Notes: generated by a model not told the origin, from the sequence alone. Counted from the first letter of the stretch, positions 47,722-57,541 are shown. The stretch: 64,000 bases of DNA from Azospirillum halopraeferens DSM 3675 (GCF_000429625.1 NZ_KE386927.1:530173-594172), one strand, 5' to 3'. Program-made: numbers and translations.

Positions 47722-49146
47722 CTAGAGCTTGCCTTCCGCCTGCCAGGCCAGGCGCTTGCGGTAGATGGTCGAGGCGCTGATCTCCAGCAGGGCGGCGGCG
47801 CGGGGTATGTTGCCGTCGCAGGCGGCGATGGCCTCCTCGATGACGTCCTTCTCCACCTCCCAGAGCGGCCGGATGCGGTGCCGCGACGAGGTGGCCGGCG
47901 GGGCCGCCGGGGTTGCGCCGCCGGCAACCGGGGGCGCCGCGGTCGCCGCCGCGGGCGGGGCGCCGGCGGGGACGGCCAGGGGCGGCGGCAGCATGGCCGG
48001 CGTCACCGTGTCGCCGTCGTGCAGCACGACGATGTTGCGCACCACGTTCTGGAGCTGGCGGACGTTGCCGGGCCAGTGATAGGCCCGCAGCACCGCCTCC
48101 GCCCGGGGGTCGAAGCGGACGAAGCCCTTTCCTTCCTCGCGGCCGTACTCCAGCAGGAAATTGCGGGCGATGTCGCTCACATCGTCCTCCCGCTCGCGCA
48201 GCGGCGGCAGGTGGATGGGGATGACGTGCAGGCGATAATAGAGGTCTTCGCGGAAGCGGCCTTCCTCCACCTCGCGCAGCGGATCGCGGTTGGTGGCGCA
48301 GATGATGCGCAGGTCGACCTTCTCCAGCCTGGTCCCGCCCACCGGCATGAAGGTGCCGGTCTGGATGAAGCGCAGCAGCTTGGTCTGGAGGTTGGCTTCC
48401 AGCTCGCAGATCTCGTCCAGGAACAGGGTGCCGCCGTCGGCGCGCCCGGCCGCGCCCTCGCGGTCGGCCACCGCACCGGTGAAGGAGCCCTTGGTGTGGC
48501 CGAAGATCTCGCTCTCCATCAGGTCCTTGGGGATGGCCCCGCAGTTGATGGCGACGAAGGGCCGGTCGCGGCGCGGGCTCTGGCGGTGGATGGCCTCGGC
48601 GCAGACCTCCTTGCCCGTGCCGGATTCACCGGTGATGAACACCGTGGCGCGGGACGAGGCGGCGCTGTCGATGATCCGGTAGACCGCCTGCATGGCAAGC
48701 GACGAGCCGATGAAGCCATGGAAGCGCGCCCGCGCCAGGTCGCCCTGCCAGGTGTCGACGATCTGCGACAGGCGCAGGCGTTCCAACGCGTTGCGCACGG
48801 TGATGGCCAGACGGTCGGCCGAAAAGGGCTTGACCAGGAAGTCGTAGGCGCCGTGGCGCATCGCCTCGACCGCCACGTTGACGGACCCATGGGCCGTGAT
48901 GATCACCACCGCGCAGGGAAGCCCCTGCGTCTCCACATGCTTCAGCACGTCCATGCCGTGCATGTCCGGAAGCTGAAGGTCGAGCAGCACGATGCGCGGC
49001 GCCCCGTCGGCCAGCGCCGCCAGGGCGGCGGCCCCGGTGTCGACGCTGACGACGCGATGGCCGTCCTTGCGCAGATACTCGGCATAGACCCGCGCCAGGG
49101 ACGGCGTGTCCTCGACCAGAAGAACGGTATCGGTGTGTGCGTCCAT
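47722..49146 (-). CDS. Sigma-54-dependent response regulator (NtrC/LuxO family)
   Basis: A 474-residue activator of sigma-54 promoters. The receiver has D56 (VLLDLQLPDMHGMDV) and K106 (LVKPFS); the AAA+ core has Walker A GESGTGKE (173-180), the sigma-54-contact loop GSFTGA (220-225, a variant of GAFTGA), Walker B LFLDEI (241-246) and R-finger region; a Pro/Ala-rich linker and a Fis-type HTH (IPRAAALLEISASTIYRKRLAWQ) end the protein. Similarity is closest to LuxO-type regulators. ATG 49146 is chosen. No adjacent kinase is found on the same strand. Confidence 0.92.
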   Translation of the reverse strand: MDAHTDTVLLVEDTPSLARVYAEYLRKDGHRVVSVDTGAAALAALADGAPRIVLLDLQLPDMHGMDVLKHVETQGLPCAVVIITAHGSVNVAVEAMRHGAYDFLVKPFSADRLAITVRNALERLRLSQIVDTWQGDLARARFHGFIGSSLAMQAVYRIIDSAASSRATVFITGESGTGKEVCAEAIHRQSPRRDRPFVAINCGAIPKDLMESEIFGHTKGSFTGAVADREGAAGRADGGTLFLDEICELEANLQTKLLRFIQTGTFMPVGGTRLEKVDLRIICATNRDPLREVEEGRFREDLYYRLHVIPIHLPPLREREDDVSDIARNFLLEYGREEGKGFVRFDPRAEAVLRAYHWPGNVRQLQNVVRNIVVLHDGDTVTPAMLPPPLAVPAGAPPAAATAAPPVAGGATPAAPPATSSRHRIRPLWEVEKDVIEEAIAACDGNIPRAAALLEISASTIYRKRLAWQAEGKL

Positions 49147-49375
49147 GATCCCGGGTGGTGGTCGATGGCAAGGCGACGCCGGCGTGGTGGCCACGGCCGG
49201 CACGGATTCATCCTGTGAATCCGGTTCAGAACGAATTGGGCACAGGAAGAGTGAAAGAATCGCTAACCTTCGCTATCGAATGATTGCTCATCCCCGGCGT
49301 GATGCGCACGTTTCACAAACGCGACCCTGCACTGCGGAATGTTCACCCGGGAAGCGGCGGGCCTGCGATCGGCGC

Positions 49376-49404
49376 TTGTCCAAATCGCCGTGATGGAATA
49401 TCTG
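49376..49404 (+). promoter_or_regulatory. Candidate promoter of coaBC
   Basis: TTGTCC (49376-49381) and TATCTG (49399-49404) are separated by 17 bases, with coaBC starting 41 bases after the -10. Confidence 0.5.
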
Positions 49405-49445
49405 AATTCCACAAACCGATCCGTAGAACCGGCACGAGGTCCGTC

Positions 49446-50695
49446 GTGAGCGATCCCCTGGTTCCCGCGGCCCCGTCGCCGCTGGACGGCCGGCGCATCC
49501 TCCTGGTGATCGCAGGCGGCATCGCGGCCTACAAATGCCTGGACCTGATCCGCCGCCTGCGCGAACGCGGTGCTGCGGTGCGCGCCGTGCTCACCGAAGG
49601 CGGGGCGCAGTTCGTCACGCCCCTGTCCGTGCAGGCCCTGACCGAGGACCGGGTCTATCAGGACCTGTGGTCGCTGACCGACGAATCGGAGATGGGGCAC
49701 ATCCGCCTGTCGCGCGAGGCCGACCTGGTAGTGGTCGCCCCCGCCACCGCCGACCTGCTGGCGCGCATGGCGGCCGGGCTGGCCAACGACCTGGCCACGA
49801 CGCTGCTGCTGGCCACCGACAAGCCGGTGCTGGTGGCCCCGGCGATGAACGTGCGCATGTGGCAGCACCCGGCAACGCAGGCCAACGTGGCGCTGCTGTG
49901 CCAGCGCGGCGTGCGCACCGTCGGCCCCAACGACGGGCCCATGGCCTGCCACGAGCACGGGCCCGGCCGCATGGCCGAACCCATGGAGATCCTCGACGCC
50001 ATCGTCGGGCATTTCAGTGGCGCTGCCGGCGGGCGGCCGCTGGCCGGCCGGCACGCGCTGGTCACCTCCGGACCGACCCACGAACCCATCGACCCCGTGC
50101 GCTATATCGCCAACCGGTCGTCGGGCAAGCAGGGGCACGCCATCGCCGCGGCCCTGGCCCGGCTGGGCGCCCGGGTGACGCTGGTCGCCGGGCCGACCCG
50201 CGAGCCGGACCCGCCGGGCTGCACCGTGATGCGGATCGAAACGGCGCGCCAGATGCTGGACGCCTGCCTGGCCGCCCTGCCGGCCGACGTGGCGGTGTGC
50301 GCCGCCGCGGTGGCGGACTGGCGCGTCAAGGGCACCGCCGGCCAGAAGCTGAAGAAGGACGCCGGCGGCCCGCCGGTGCTGGAGCTGACGGAGAACCCCG
50401 ACATCCTCGCCACCCTGGCGGCGGCCGAGGCCGGCCGCCGGCCGCGCCTGGTCGTCGGCTTCGCGGCGGAGACGCAGAACATCGTGGAGTACGCCGTGGC
50501 CAAGCGGGTGCGCAAGGGCTGCGACTGGATCGTCGCCAACGACGTGTCGCCCGCCGCCGGCACCTTCGGCGGACGCGACAACACCGTGCACCTCATCCGC
50601 GGCGGCACGGTGGAACACTGGCCCACCATGGGCAAGGAGGCGGTGGCGGCCCGCCTGGCCGACGCCATCGCCGTTCATCTGGAGAGAGCGGGCCC

Positions 50696-50699
<4 letters not shown>
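49446..50699 (+). CDS. coaBC: Bifunctional phosphopantothenoylcysteine decarboxylase/synthetase
   Basis: Carries out two consecutive steps of coenzyme A biosynthesis: CTP-dependent ligation of cysteine to 4'-phosphopantothenate, then FMN-dependent decarboxylation. The N-terminal flavin domain has LVIAGGIAAYKCLDLIRRL, VAPATADLLARMAAGLANDL and the PAMNVRMW substrate clamp; the C-terminal synthetase has TSGPTHEPIDPVRYIANRSSGKQGHAIA, split here as GPTHEPIDPVRYIANRSSGK, and KLKKDAGG. The 417-residue length is normal. The start is GTG 49446 (RBS GAGG six bases upstream). It overlaps dut by four bases (GTGA). Confidence 0.96.
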
Positions 50700-51168
<469 letters not shown>

Positions 51169-51169
<1 letters not shown>

Positions 51170-51624
51170 TGCTGCGAATCTCCAAGAAGCTGATGTTCGC
51201 CATCGAGGCGGTGCTCGACATCGCCTACAACGCCGGCACCGAGCCGGTGCAGTCGGGCGAGATCACCCGCCGCCAGGGCATCCCCAAACGCTATCTGGAG
51301 CAGGTGCTTCAGCAGCTCGTGCGCGAAGGCGTCCTGGCCGGGGTGCGCGGGCCCCGCGGCGGCTACCGGCTGGCGCGCGAACGCCGGCGCATCACCGTGG
51401 GCGAGATCGTGCGCGTCGTCCGCGCCATGGAGACGGCAACAGACCCCATCGAGGAACCCGCCGGCTCCATCCTCGGTCATAAGGTGGTGCGGCCCCTGTG
51501 GGCGGAGCTGTACGACGACTGCATGCAGCGGCTCGACTCCGTGACCATCGAGGACCTGTGCATGCGCGCCCGCACCGCCGGTGTGGAGAGCGAAACCGAG
51601 GACCGCATCGATTTCAGCATTTGA
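51169..51624 (+). CDS. Rrf2-family transcriptional regulator (CymR-like)
   Basis: A 151-residue winged-helix protein: FAIEAVLDIAYNAGTEPVQSGEITRRQGIPKRYLEQVLQQLVREGV and GVRGPRGGYRLAR. The three clustered cysteines that bind iron-sulfur in IscR and NsrR are absent (only C at 'DDC' and 'EDLC' near the C-terminus), so it is more like CymR, which represses cysteine-synthesis genes in complex with CysK. The cysK gene follows directly, which fits. ATG 51169 overlaps the dut stop by one base. Confidence 0.88.
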
Positions 51625-51699
51625 AATCGGGCGCCGGGGGAGTATCTTCACTACCGGTTTGTGAAATGCAGAATTTGCACTGATTGGGAGGGTGAAATC

Positions 51700-52659
51700 A
51701 TGGCCGGTCCCGAGTTCCGCGGCAAGATCTACGACAGCATCCTCGACACCATCGGCGCCACGCCGCTGGTGCGCGTCCGCCGCCTGGCCGAGGATGCCGG
51801 CGTCACGGCCGAGGTCGTCGGCAAGCTGGAGTTCTTCAACCCGCTGGCCAGCGTCAAGGACCGCATCGGTGCCGCCATGATCGAGGCGGCCGAACGCGAG
51901 GGGCGCATCACGCCGGGCAAGACCACGCTGGTGGAGCCGACCTCGGGCAACACCGGCATCGCGCTGGCCTTCGCCGCCGCCGCCAGGGGCTACCGCCTGA
52001 TCCTGACCATGCCGGAGAGCATGTCGATCGAGCGGCGCAAGATGCTGAAGCTGCTGGGGGCGGAGCTGGAGCTGACGCCGGCGGCCGAGGGCATGAAGGG
52101 CGCCATCCGCAAGGCGGAGGAGCTGCTGGCCAGCCTGCCCGACGCGTTCATGCCGCAGCAGTTCAAGAACGCCGCCAACCCCGAGGTCCACCGCCGCACC
52201 ACCGCCGAGGAGATCTGGCGCGACACCGACGGCAAGGTCGACATCCTGATCTCCGGCGTCGGCACCGGCGGCACCCTGACCGGCGTCGCCGGCGTGCTGA
52301 AGGCGCGCAAGCCCGGCTTCCGGGCCATCGCGGTGGAGCCGGAGGACAGCCCCGTCCTGTCGGGCGGCATGCCCGGCCCCCACAAAATCCAGGGCATCGG
52401 CGCCGGGTTCGTCCCCGACATCCTGGAAACCGGCCTGATCGACGAAGTGGTGCGCATCTCCAACCAGCGGGCCTTCGAGACCGCCCGCAAGGTGGCCCGG
52501 CTGGAGGGTCTGCCGGTCGGCATCTCCTCCGGGGCCGCCCTGGCCGCCGCGCTGGAGGTGGGCGGGCGGCCGGAGAACGCCGGCAAGCTGATCGTGGCGA
52601 TCATCCCGTCCTTCGCCGAGCGCTACCTGTCCACCGCCCTGTTCGAGGGGCTGGAGTAA
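51700..52659 (+). CDS. cysK: Cysteine synthase A (O-acetylserine sulfhydrylase)
   Basis: PLP enzyme making cysteine from O-acetylserine and sulfide. The PLP lysine is K53 (NPLASVKDRIG); the substrate loop TSGNTGIALAF, PQQFKNAANPEVHRRTTAEEIW and GVGTGGTLTGV are conserved. 319 residues. GGGAGG seven bases upstream of ATG 51700 fixes the start. The 75-base spacer after the Rrf2 gene holds an imperfect palindrome TGCAGAATTTGCA (51667-51679), a possible operator. A 14-base-pair hairpin follows the gene. Confidence 0.96.
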   Translation: MAGPEFRGKIYDSILDTIGATPLVRVRRLAEDAGVTAEVVGKLEFFNPLASVKDRIGAAMIEAAEREGRITPGKTTLVEPTSGNTGIALAFAAAARGYRLILTMPESMSIERRKMLKLLGAELELTPAAEGMKGAIRKAEELLASLPDAFMPQQFKNAANPEVHRRTTAEEIWRDTDGKVDILISGVGTGGTLTGVAGVLKARKPGFRAIAVEPEDSPVLSGGMPGPHKIQGIGAGFVPDILETGLIDEVVRISNQRAFETARKVARLEGLPVGISSGAALAAALEVGGRPENAGKLIVAIIPSFAERYLSTALFEGLE

Positions 52660-52666
52660 ACCGGCC

Positions 52667-52698
52667 GTCTCCCCCGGCCGGTCCCGGCCGGGGGAGAC
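52667..52698. terminator. Bidirectional terminator between cysK and a receiver gene
   Basis: GTCTCCCCCGGCCG (52667-52680) pairs perfectly with CGGCCGGGGGAGAC (52685-52698) over a four-base loop between the two convergent stop codons. T-tracts are short on both sides. Confidence 0.7.
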
Positions 52699-52700
52699 CG

Positions 52701-53084
52701 TTACGCAATCAGGTCCTCCACCGCCGCCTTCAGGGCGTTGGGCAGCACCGGCTTGTGCAGCAGCCGGCAGCCGGCGGCGTCGGCCTCGGCCCGGCGCTCC
52801 GGGGTGGTGTCGCCGGTCAGCACGATGGCCGGCACCGTGGCGTTGCAGTGCCGGCGGACCATGGCCACCACATCGGCGCCGGTGTGGCCGCCGGGCAGGA
52901 AATGGTCGGCCAGCACCAGGGCCGGAGGCTCCGTCAGGGTGCCGAGGCTCCCCGACAGTTCTTCCGCCGACTGGGCGGTGAGCACGTCGTAGCCCCAGGT
53001 TTCCAGGATCATTCCCAGGCCCTCGACAATGGACGGATCATCATCGACGACGACGATGAGACGCCCGGCCGCCGCGTTGCCCAT
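52701..53084 (-). CDS. Single-domain response regulator
   Basis: A 127-residue receiver: acidic residues VVDDDPSIVEGL, phospho-acceptor D60 (LVLADHFLPGGHTGADV), T90 (IVLTGDTTPERR) and K111 (LLHKPVLPN) all present. No output domain. The D60 environment (ADHFLPGG rather than xDxxMPxMDG) is of the kind found at the C-terminus of hybrid kinases (hybrid-receiver class). GGGAG lies seven bases before ATG 53084. The kinase that feeds it is not nearby. Confidence 0.88.
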   Translation of the reverse strand: MGNAAAGRLIVVVDDDPSIVEGLGMILETWGYDVLTAQSAEELSGSLGTLTEPPALVLADHFLPGGHTGADVVAMVRRHCNATVPAIVLTGDTTPERRAEADAAGCRLLHKPVLPNALKAAVEDLIA

Positions 53085-53210
53085 TGAGGTCTCCCATATC
53101 CGCACGGATCAGGTGCTGCCCGATTCGCTTTAGCCGATGGGCTGCGGCGGGCTCAACCCGTCCAAAGATCATATGATAGGAAACGCATTTTTGGGTTGTG
53201 GTACCCGAAG

Positions 53211-53233
53211 GGGGATGCCCTCCGGGCATCCCC
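53211..53233 (-). terminator. Possible terminator after pheT
   Basis: GGGGATGCCC (53211-53220) and GGGCATCCCC (53224-53233) form a perfect ten-base stem with a three-base loop, eight bases after the pheT stop. No T-tract follows, so termination is uncertain. Confidence 0.5.
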
Positions 53234-53240
53234 GCCGGGG

Positions 53241-55649
53241 TCAGGCGCGCAACGTTCCGCCGGTGGCCTTGGTGACCGCGGCGACGATCCGGCGCCCGAT
53301 CTCCTCGATGTCCTTGTCGGTCAAGGTGCGATCGACCGGCTGAAGGGTGACGGAGATGGCCACCGACTTGCGGCCCTCCTCGACGCCCGGCCCCTGGTAG
53401 ACGTCGAAGACGCCGACGTCGCGGATCAGCGCCTTGTCGGCACCCCGGGCGGCCCGGGCGATGCGGTCGGCATCGACCCCGGCGTCGACCAGGAAGGCGA
53501 AATCGCGCTCCACCGGCTGGAAGGCGGAGAGCTGCAGCAGCGGCTTGGCGGTGCCGCCCTTCTTCCTGGCCGACGGCACGGCGTCGAGGAACACCTCGAA
53601 GCCGGCCACCGGCCCGCGCACGCCCAGAGCCTCCAACACGCCGGGGTGCAGTTCGCCGAAGCGGGCCAGCACCGCCGGGCCGAGGCGCAGCGTGCCGGAG
53701 CGGCCGGGGTGGTACCAGGCGGGCGCGTCGGCGCCGATCACCAGATTGGCGGTCGGCGCGCCGGCCGCCTCCAGCACCGCCAGGGCGTCGGCCTTGGCGT
53801 CGTAGACGTCGACCGGGCGGGCGGTCTCCGACCAGTGGCGCGGCACGGCGTTGCCGCAACGCACGCCGGCGGCCACCAGGTCCTGCCCCTGCGGCGTCGG
53901 GTCGCGGTAGGCCGGCCCCACCTCGAACAGGGCGGCGTCGGCGATGCCGCGGTCGGCGTTGCGCCCGGCTGCCTGCACCAGATTGGGCAGGATGGAGGGC
54001 CGCATGACGTCCAGGTCGGCGCTGATCGGGTTGAGCAGGCGCAGCCCCGGATCGACGCCGCCGAAGCGTTCGGCCACGGCGGAGGACAGGAACGACCAGG
54101 TCACCGCCTCGTGCAGGCCGCGGGCCGCCAGGGTGCGCCGGGCCATGACGACGCGGCGCTGCGCCGGCGTCAGGGCCGGCTTCGCCACCACGCCTTCCCG
54201 CTCCAGCGGCGTGGCGGGGATGGCGTCGAAGCCGTGGACGCGCAGCACCTCCTCCACCAGGTCCGCCTCGCCGTGGATGTCCTGCCGCCACGAGGGGATG
54301 GACACCGACAGCGTCCCGTCCTCCGCCTCGCGCAGGCCGCAGCCCAGCGCCGCCAGGATGTGGGTCTGGGCGTCCAGGGGCAGGTCGACGCCGCCCAGGT
54401 GCTTCACCCGCGACGGACGGAAGCGGACGGCGCGACGCCAGTCCGGTTCCGCCCCCGCGATGACCGGTTCCGACGGCTCGCCGCCGCACAGGGCCAGGAT
54501 CAGGCGGGTGGCGCGCTCCATGCCCTGCATGACGGCCGCGGGGTCGACGCCGCGCTCGAAGCGGTAGCGGGCGTCGGAGTCGATGCCCAGGCGGCGGCCG
54601 GTGGCGGCGATGCGCACGGGGTCGAACAGCGCCGCTTCCACGAAGACGTCCGTGGTGGCCTCGGTGCAGCCGGTGGACTCGCCGCCGATGATGCCGCCCA
54701 GGCCCAGCGGGCCCTCGTGGTCGGCGATGACGATCATCGCGGGGTCGACGGCGTAATCCTTGTCGTTGAGCGCCCGGAACGTTTCGCCGTCGCGGCCTGC
54801 CCGCACGATGATGCCGCCGCGCACCCTGGCGGCGTCGAAGACGTGCAGCGGCCGCGCCGCGTCGAAGGTCATGTAGTTGGTGATGTCCACCAGCGCCGAG
54901 ATGGGCCGCAGGCCGATGGCCGCCAGCTTGTCCTGCAGCCACTTGGGCGAGGGGCCGTTGCGCACGCCACGGATCAGGCGGCCGACGAACAGCGGGCAGC
55001 CGTCCGGCTCCTCGATGGTGACGGAGAGCGGGCAGGGGAAGGTGCCGGCGACGGGCGTGGCGTCGAGCAGCCCGTCCTCCAGCGGCTTCAGCCGGCCGAG
55101 CCCGGCGGCGGCCAGGTCGCGGGCGATGCCGCGCACGCCGGCGCAGTCGGCGCGGTCGGGGGTGAGCGCCACGTCGATGACGGGATCGCCCAATCCGGCG
55201 TAGGCGGCGAAGGGCGTGCCGACGGGGGCGTCGTCCGGCAGCTCGATGATGCCGTTGTGCTCCTCCGACAGCTTCAGCTCGCGTTCCGAGCACATCATGC
55301 CGTTGGATTCGACACCGCGGATCACGCCCTTCTTCAGCGTGATGTCGGAACCGGGAATGTGGGTGCCGATGGGGGCGAACACGCCCTTCATGCCGGCGCG
55401 CGCGTTGGGGGCGCCGCACACGACCTGCAACCGTTCGCTGCCGGTGTCGACGGTCAGCACCCGCAGCTTGTCGGCGTCGGGGTGCTTGTCGGCGGTGACC
55501 ACGTGGCCGACCACGAAGGCGGCCAGTTCCTTCGCCCGGTCCTCCACCCCCTCGACCTCCAGGCCGAGCATGGTCAGGCGCTGCGTGATCTCGTCCAGCG
55601 AGGCGTCGGTTTCCAGATGGTCCTTCAGCCAGGACAGCGTGAACTTCAT
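53241..55649 (-). CDS. pheT: Phenylalanyl-tRNA synthetase beta chain
   Basis: Large subunit of the heterotetrameric class II enzyme; it holds the editing and tRNA-binding domains. N-terminal EMAP/tRNA_bind domain (about 39-150, LRVLTVDTGSERLQVVCGAPN), B3/B4 editing (about 210-390), B5 domain (about 400-475) and a C-terminal anticodon-binding FDX-ACB domain (about 710-800, QLSAFQPVERDFAFLVDAGV) are all in order. 802 residues, normal. Its ATG lies 28 bases after the pheS stop. Confidence 0.97.
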   Translation of the reverse strand: MKFTLSWLKDHLETDASLDEITQRLTMLGLEVEGVEDRAKELAAFVVGHVVTADKHPDADKLRVLTVDTGSERLQVVCGAPNARAGMKGVFAPIGTHIPGSDITLKKGVIRGVESNGMMCSERELKLSEEHNGIIELPDDAPVGTPFAAYAGLGDPVIDVALTPDRADCAGVRGIARDLAAAGLGRLKPLEDGLLDATPVAGTFPCPLSVTIEEPDGCPLFVGRLIRGVRNGPSPKWLQDKLAAIGLRPISALVDITNYMTFDAARPLHVFDAARVRGGIIVRAGRDGETFRALNDKDYAVDPAMIVIADHEGPLGLGGIIGGESTGCTEATTDVFVEAALFDPVRIAATGRRLGIDSDARYRFERGVDPAAVMQGMERATRLILALCGGEPSEPVIAGAEPDWRRAVRFRPSRVKHLGGVDLPLDAQTHILAALGCGLREAEDGTLSVSIPSWRQDIHGEADLVEEVLRVHGFDAIPATPLEREGVVAKPALTPAQRRVVMARRTLAARGLHEAVTWSFLSSAVAERFGGVDPGLRLLNPISADLDVMRPSILPNLVQAAGRNADRGIADAALFEVGPAYRDPTPQGQDLVAAGVRCGNAVPRHWSETARPVDVYDAKADALAVLEAAGAPTANLVIGADAPAWYHPGRSGTLRLGPAVLARFGELHPGVLEALGVRGPVAGFEVFLDAVPSARKKGGTAKPLLQLSAFQPVERDFAFLVDAGVDADRIARAARGADKALIRDVGVFDVYQGPGVEEGRKSVAISVTLQPVDRTLTDKDIEEIGRRIVAAVTKATGGTLRA

Positions 55650-55677
55650 GGGGCCGGGTCCTTCAGCGGGTCGGGCG

Positions 55678-56748
55678 TCAGCGGGTCAGGCCGTGGGCGG
55701 GCGAGGGGATGTCGAGAGGCACGAAGCCGTAGTGCTTCAGCCAGCGCAGGTCCGCCTCGAAGAAGGTGCGCAGGTCCGGGATGCCGTACTTCAGCATGGC
55801 GATGCGCTCGATCCCCATGCCGAAGGCGAAACCCTGGTAGCGGGTGCTGTCGATGCCGCAGGCCTCCAGCACGTTGGGATGGACCATGCCGCAGCCCAGG
55901 ATCTCCAGCCAGTCGCCGTAGTTGCCGAGCTTCAGCTCGCCCCCCTTGCGCGAACAGCCGATGTCCACCTCCGCCGACGGCTCGGTGAAGGGGAAGAAGC
56001 TGGGGCGGAAGCGCAGCGGCAGGTCGTCCACGTCGAAGAAGGCGCGGCAGAAATCGATCAGGCAGCCCTTCAGGTGGCCCATGTGCGTGGCTTCGTCGAT
56101 GACCAGCCCTTCCACCTGGTGGAACATGGGCGTGTGGGTCATGTCGTAGTCGGAGCGGTAGGTGCGCCCCGGCGCGATGATGCGGATGGGCGGCTTGACG
56201 CTCATCATGGTGCGGACCTGCACCGGGCTGGTGTGGGTGCGCAGCAGCATGCGCCGCCCGTCGGCGGTGTCGGGCAGATAGAAGGTGTCGTGCATGTCCC
56301 GCGCGGGATGGCCGGGCGGGAAGTTGAGGGCGGTGAAGTTGTGGAAGTCGTCTTCCACGTCCGGCCCCTCGGCCACCGCGAACCCCATCTCGGCGAAGAT
56401 GGCGACCAGCTCGTCCACGGTCTGGCTGATGGGGTGGATGCGGCCCCGCGGCTCGGGGCGGACGGGCAGGGTGACGTCGACGCGCTCCGCCTCCAGCCGG
56501 GCGGCGAGGTGGGCGGCGTGCAGTTCGGTCTTGCGGGCGTCGATGGCCGCCGCGATCTCGTCCTTCAGCGCGTTCAGCGCGGCCCCGCGCTCGCGCCGCT
56601 CCTCGGGGGAGAGGCCGCCCAGCTCCTTCATAAGGCCGGTGATGCGGCCCTTCTTGCCCAGGGCGGCGACGCGGACCTCCTCGAGTGCGGCCAGGTCGGG
56701 CGCCTCGCTCACCAGGGTCAGCAGTTCGGTCTTCAGTGCATCCGGCAT
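55678..56748 (-). CDS. pheS: Phenylalanyl-tRNA synthetase alpha chain
   Basis: Catalytic subunit. After the N-terminal coiled coil (about 1-90), class II motif 2 appears as FRPSFFPFTEPSAEVDI and motif 3 near the end as GFAFGMGIERIAMLKYGI. The 356 residues match the family. ATG at 56748; no promoter is seen between it and the terminator of rpmI-rplT 42 bases away, so it may depend on read-through. Confidence 0.97.
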   Translation of the reverse strand: MPDALKTELLTLVSEAPDLAALEEVRVAALGKKGRITGLMKELGGLSPEERRERGAALNALKDEIAAAIDARKTELHAAHLAARLEAERVDVTLPVRPEPRGRIHPISQTVDELVAIFAEMGFAVAEGPDVEDDFHNFTALNFPPGHPARDMHDTFYLPDTADGRRMLLRTHTSPVQVRTMMSVKPPIRIIAPGRTYRSDYDMTHTPMFHQVEGLVIDEATHMGHLKGCLIDFCRAFFDVDDLPLRFRPSFFPFTEPSAEVDIGCSRKGGELKLGNYGDWLEILGCGMVHPNVLEACGIDSTRYQGFAFGMGIERIAMLKYGIPDLRTFFEADLRWLKHYGFVPLDIPSPAHGLTR

Positions 56749-56790
56749 GGTACTTGACTCCAGCGACGCAATCGTAGTCGGCCCGACGCG

Positions 56791-56827
56791 AAAAAAAGGG
56801 AGCCGATCCCCGCGGACCGGCTCCCTT
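56791..56827 (-). terminator. Intrinsic terminator between rplT and pheS
   Basis: On the minus strand AAGGGAGCCG and CGGCTCCCTT form a ten-base stem with a 12-base loop, followed by a run of seven T (56797-56791). It ends 42 bases before pheS, so it is placed as an attenuator rather than an operon end. Confidence 0.88.
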
Positions 56828-56865
56828 CGGATGTCAGGCGTTCGGACCCGCGCACGAGGTGCGGA

Positions 56866-57234
56866 TCAGGCGGCCTTCGCGCTGAGAGCGTCCCGGGCGC
56901 GGTCGACCAGCGCCTTGAAGGAGTCCGGCTCCCGCGCGGCCAGGTCGGCCAGCACCTTGCGGTCCATCTCGATGCCGGCCAGCTTGATGCCGTTGATGAA
57001 GCGCGAGTAGGTCAGGCCGTGCTGGCGCACGCCGGCGTTGATGCGCTGGATCCACAGGCCGCGGAAATCGCGCTTCTTGTTGCGGCGGTCGCGGTAGGCG
57101 TAGCGAAGCGCCTTCTCGACCTTCTCGATGGCGATGCGGAAGCAGGTCGAGTTGCGGCCGCGGTAGCCCTTGGCCAGCTTCAGGATCTTGCGGTGACGGG
57201 CGTGCGTGGTGACGCCGCGCTTGACACGAGCCAT
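56866..57234 (-). CDS. rplT: 50S ribosomal protein L20
   Basis: Binds 23S rRNA early in large-subunit assembly, and in many bacteria controls its own operon. The basic 122-residue sequence begins MARVKRGVTTHARHRKILKLAKGYRGR and carries the globular C-terminal block FINGIKLAGIEMDRKVLADLA. rpmI is 19 bases upstream; the intrinsic terminator follows. Confidence 0.98.
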   Translation of the reverse strand: MARVKRGVTTHARHRKILKLAKGYRGRNSTCFRIAIEKVEKALRYAYRDRRNKKRDFRGLWIQRINAGVRQHGLTYSRFINGIKLAGIEMDRKVLADLAAREPDSFKALVDRARDALSAKAA

Positions 57235-57253
57235 GGTTCAGTCCTCCCCGGGA

Positions 57254-57454
57254 TCAGGCGTTGCGCAGCCAGTTCTTCAGCACGATGCGGGCATCCGGCT
57301 CCGCCAGCGTCATCATGCCGCGCGCATTGCGCTTCATCTTGGAGGTCTTGTGCTGCAGGCAGTGACGCTTGAAGGCGGCCTGGGCGCGCACCTTGCCGGT
57401 TCCGGTCACCTTGAAGCGCTTCTTGGCGCCGCTCTTGGTCTTAAGCTTGGGCAT
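57254..57454 (-). CDS. rpmI: 50S ribosomal protein L35
   Basis: A 66-residue basic protein, MPKLKTKSGAKKRFKVTGTGK, ending DARIVLKNWLRNA, with the KRHCLQHKTSKMKRNARG block. The start is ATG 57454; AGAGG is six bases upstream. infC, normally directly before rpmI, is absent here: prolyl iminopeptidase lies upstream instead, so infC is elsewhere in the genome. Confidence 0.97.
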   Translation of the reverse strand: MPKLKTKSGAKKRFKVTGTGKVRAQAAFKRHCLQHKTSKMKRNARGMMTLAEPDARIVLKNWLRNA

Positions 57455-57541
57455 TTTCATCCTCTGCTCAGGGGTCGTAACGGGGCGGTTGGGCATGCCC
57501 CGGGCGCTCCGGCCCGGCCTCGCCGCCCGTCGAAGCGTGGG

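Noticed and set aside
53196..55988. A 930-residue plus-strand frame over pheT
   Set aside because: Antisense shadow of pheT, which has all family domains in order.
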